From Mycobacteriaceae bacterium 1482268.1 (GTDB taxonomy: Bacteria > Actinomycetota > Actinomycetes > Mycobacteriales > Mycobacteriaceae), in the NCBI GenBank assembly GCA_001665255.1, contig LZSH01000437.1, positions 1 through 38,532 on the forward strand: a stretch of 38,532 nt of DNA. Reading direction: 5' to 3'. Of this stretch, positions 36,866-38,532 are shown one piece after another. The notes under the pieces were generated by a model. The model was not told the origin of the DNA. It saw only the letters and a list, made by a program, of their open reading frames with translations, and made no database searches. Positions within the stretch are counted from its first letter, which is position 1. The number at the start of each line of letters is the position of its first letter. Made by a program: the position numbers and the translations under genes.

Positions 36866-37203
36866 CCGGGCTCGGCTACACGCTGCCCGCCGTGCTGGCG
36901 GTGATCGCGGTGTGCGCGTTGGAGTTCGGCGTGCTGCGTACCGGCCTGTTTCGCAGGCCCGCGTATTGGATCTCGATGGTGATCGTGTTCGGGTTCCAGA
37001 TTCTCGTCGATGGCTGGCTGACCAAGCTGTCCGCACCGATCGTCATCTACGACGAGGGCCACACCAGCGGCATCAGGTTCCCTTTCGACATTCCCGTCGA
37101 GGACTTCCTGTTCGGTTTCGCCCTGGTGACCGCGGTGCTGCTGCTGTGGGAGCGCCAGCGGTTGCGCGACAAGGCGGGAGCACGCGATGAGCGGCAAGGC
37201 TGA
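36862..37203 (+). CDS. crtYd: Lycopene cyclase subunit CrtYd
   Basis: A 113-residue membrane protein with three helices and the partner motif P-V-E-D-F-L-F-G-F near residue 76. Together with CrtYc it closes the beta-ionone rings of lycopene. GTG 36862 overlaps the crtYc stop in GTGA. The 3' end overlaps the next gene by 17 bp. Confidence 0.92.
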   Translation: MTGLGYTLPAVLAVIAVCALEFGVLRTGLFRRPAYWISMVIVFGFQILVDGWLTKLSAPIVIYDEGHTSGIRFPFDIPVEDFLFGFALVTAVLLLWERQRLRDKAGARDERQG

Positions 37204-37894
37204 CATCCCGGCCGCGTTCGACGCCGGCGCGGCGGCCTACGACGGCCTGGTCGGGGCGAACCCCGGCTATCACCGCCACCTGCGGATGTCAGCCGAACGG
37301 ATGCGGATTGCCAATGGCGGCACGGGACTACGGCTGCTCGACGCAGGCTGCGGAACGGGCGCGTCCACCGCGGCCCTGATGTCCGTCGCACCGCACGCCG
37401 AAGTCGTCGCCGTCGACGCGTCGTCGGGCATGCTGGCCGAGGCCGCCGCCAAGCGCTGGCCCGAATCGGTCCGATTCGTGCACAGCCGCATCGAGGACAT
37501 CGCCGACGCGGGCGTCGTTGGGCCATTCGACGGCATCTTCGCCGCCTACCTTCTGCGCAACCTCGCCGACCCTGACGCGCAACTGCGCGAGTTCCGCACG
37601 TTGTTGCGACCGGGCGCGACGCTCGCGGTACACGAGTACTCCGTCCGCGACTCACCGATCGCGATGGCCATGTGGAACGCCGTGTGCGCGGCGATCATCA
37701 TCCCGATGGGCAAGCTACGCGGCGGCGACGCGAGTCTCTACCGCTACCTGCGCCGCAGTGTCAACGACTTCGACGGTGCCACGGCGTTCCTGAACAGGTT
37801 GCGCGCCAACGGCTTCGTCAATCTCCGCAGCCAGACGATGCCCGGGTGGCAGCACAACATCGTGCACACCTTCCTCGCGGATGCCCCGGTATGA
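37187..37894 (+). CDS. SAM-dependent methyltransferase in the crt operon
   Basis: The 235-residue protein is a class I methyltransferase of the UbiE type. Motif I is L-L-D-A-G-C-G-T-G near residue 49, followed by V-V-A-V-D-A-S near 72 and a late F-D-G-I-F-A-A-Y-L-L-R-N-L near 113. It sits between crtYd and crtU with both ends overlapping its neighbours, like crtT in the Streptomyces griseus crtY-crtT-crtU cluster. A carotenoid or carotenoid-linked methylation is likely, but the substrate is unknown. Confidence 0.88.
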   Translation: MSGKADIPAAFDAGAAAYDGLVGANPGYHRHLRMSAERMRIANGGTGLRLLDAGCGTGASTAALMSVAPHAEVVAVDASSGMLAEAAAKRWPESVRFVHSRIEDIADAGVVGPFDGIFAAYLLRNLADPDAQLREFRTLLRPGATLAVHEYSVRDSPIAMAMWNAVCAAIIIPMGKLRGGDASLYRYLRRSVNDFDGATAFLNRLRANGFVNLRSQTMPGWQHNIVHTFLADAPV

Positions 37895-38365
37895 CCGATC
37901 CCCGCCGCGCGACCCACCCCGCGGCGCCGGGGCTGCCCGATGCCGGGTCGTTGAGCAAGGCACCGCGCGTCGTCGTCGTGGGCGGCGGCATCGCCGGTCT
38001 TGCCGCAGCGACCGGGCTGGCCGAACGCGGGGTGATCGTCGACGTGGTCGAGCGGGAGTCTTACCTCGGCGGCCGGGTTGGCGGCTGGACCGAGAGGGCT
38101 GAGGACGGCACCGTCCTGCCGATGAACCGTGGCTTCCACGCCTTCTTCCGGCAGTACTACAACCTGCGAAACCTGCTGCGCCGCACCGATTCCCAACTCA
38201 GCATGCTCACCGCCGTCGAGGACTATCCGCTCGTCGACGGGCAGGGCAGGCGCGACACGTTTCGCGGCCTGCCCCAGACGCCGCCGCTCAATGCGCTGGC
38301 ATTCGCGCTGCGCAGCCCCACGTTCCGGCTGCGCGATCTTGTCCGCCTCAATGCTCGTGCGGCGG
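37891..38365 (+). CDS. crtU: Beta-carotene desaturase/methylase CrtU (truncated by fold-back)
   Basis: CrtU turns beta-ionone rings into aromatic rings, giving isorenieratene. The visible 158 residues have the FAD motif V-V-V-V-G-G-G-I-A-G-L near residue 26, G-G-R-V-G-G-W near 60 and the family block M-N-R-G-F-H-A-F-F-R-Q-Y-Y near 76. At 38365 the sequence folds back; the frame then runs on artificially to a stop at 38424. The next true part (A-P-L-A-A-V-S-V-P-G-I-Y-E-R-L) is readable on the minus strand between 38366 and 38455. ATG 37891 overlaps the methyltransferase stop. Confidence 0.88.
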
Positions 38366-38528
38366 AGGGAAAGTTGATGTCGCGCAGGAAGCTGTCGGCG
38401 TCGCGGTGGTCGAGCCGTTCATAGATGCCGGGCACCGAGACCGCGGCCAACGGTGCCGCCGCACGAGCATTGAGGCGGACAAGATCGCGCAGCCGGAACG
38501 TGGGGCTGCGCAGCGCGAATGCCAGCGC
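38293..38528. repeat. Fold-back inverted repeat at the right end
   Basis: Bases 38293-38365 and 38456-38528 are perfect 73-bp reverse complements separated by a 90-bp loop (38366-38455). Read on the minus strand the loop continues crtU in frame, so the true chromosome goes on from the left arm with the reverse of the loop. The join falls at a short GGCGG/CCGCC microhomology. Such a 73-bp perfect hairpin inside a conserved gene is best explained as a chimeric read or contig end. Confidence 0.9.
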
Positions 38529-38532
38529 CGCC

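Noticed and set aside
38223..38450. A 75-codon minus-strand frame at the right end as a separate gene
   Set aside because: Its first part is the continuation of crtU read through the fold-back, and the rest is the antisense of crtU.

Overview
The window reads as high-GC mycobacterial chromosome, most like a pigmented, rapidly growing Mycolicibacterium. Protein similarity and gene order recall the espR-hns-rraA-ethA/ethR-gltBD-whiB6 stretch of Mycobacterium (Rv3847 to about Rv3863 in M. tuberculosis numbering). These comparisons are from memory; no search was run. I saw no rRNA, tRNA, insertion sequence, prophage or CRISPR array.

Layout. Positions 1-112 are a fold-back junction that truncates a rhodanese gene (minus strand). 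A gene-free control region with DnaA-box-like 9-mers and a CRP-like site follows, then a tiny membrane protein gene and a head-to-head nickel superoxide dismutase pair (sodN/sodX). Next are an Rv3847-like gene and espR, then a minus-strand pair encoding an ImmA/IrrE metallopeptidase and a seven-helix membrane protein, and a secreted Pro/Gly-rich protein. From 6.1 to 10 kb lie an Rv3850-like gene, a copper-handling run (membrane protein, YcnI, CopC, CopD) and hns. From 10 to 16.4 kb are a MerR/TipA-like regulator, a cytochrome P450, rraA, the divergent ethA/ethR pair with a clear palindromic operator, a Y-family polymerase and a Lys/Ala repeat protein. From 16.5 to 22 kb are a PHP-domain protein, a TrkA-type protein divergent from a CPA antiporter, an F420-type oxidoreductase, an AT-richer gap and a polysaccharide deacetylase. 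Glutamate synthase (gltB/gltD) fills 22-28 kb.

The right third starts with whiB6 and a divergent regulator carrying two XRE-like helix-turn-helix motifs (EspM-like by position). A small helical protein, a ClC transporter, an aquaporin, Dps and an AlkA-like glycosylase follow. The window ends in a carotenoid operon (crtI, crtB, crtYc, crtYd, a methyltransferase, crtU) whose gene set predicts isorenieratene-type aromatic carotenoids. crtU is cut by a second fold-back at the right end.

The most interesting signals are: (1) two fold-back junctions, one at each end, each with exactly 90 bp between inverted arms, which look like assembly or amplification artefacts; (2) a DnaA-box cluster in a non-oriC position; (3) the immA/seven-helix pair beside espR; (4) a Tyr in place of the usual Pro in the nickel hook of SodN, with interlocking leaderless promoters for sodN and sodX; (5) a 17-codon upstream ORF that overlaps the crtI start; (6) at least eleven genes with a -10 element 6-7 bp before the start codon, implying widespread leaderless transcription.
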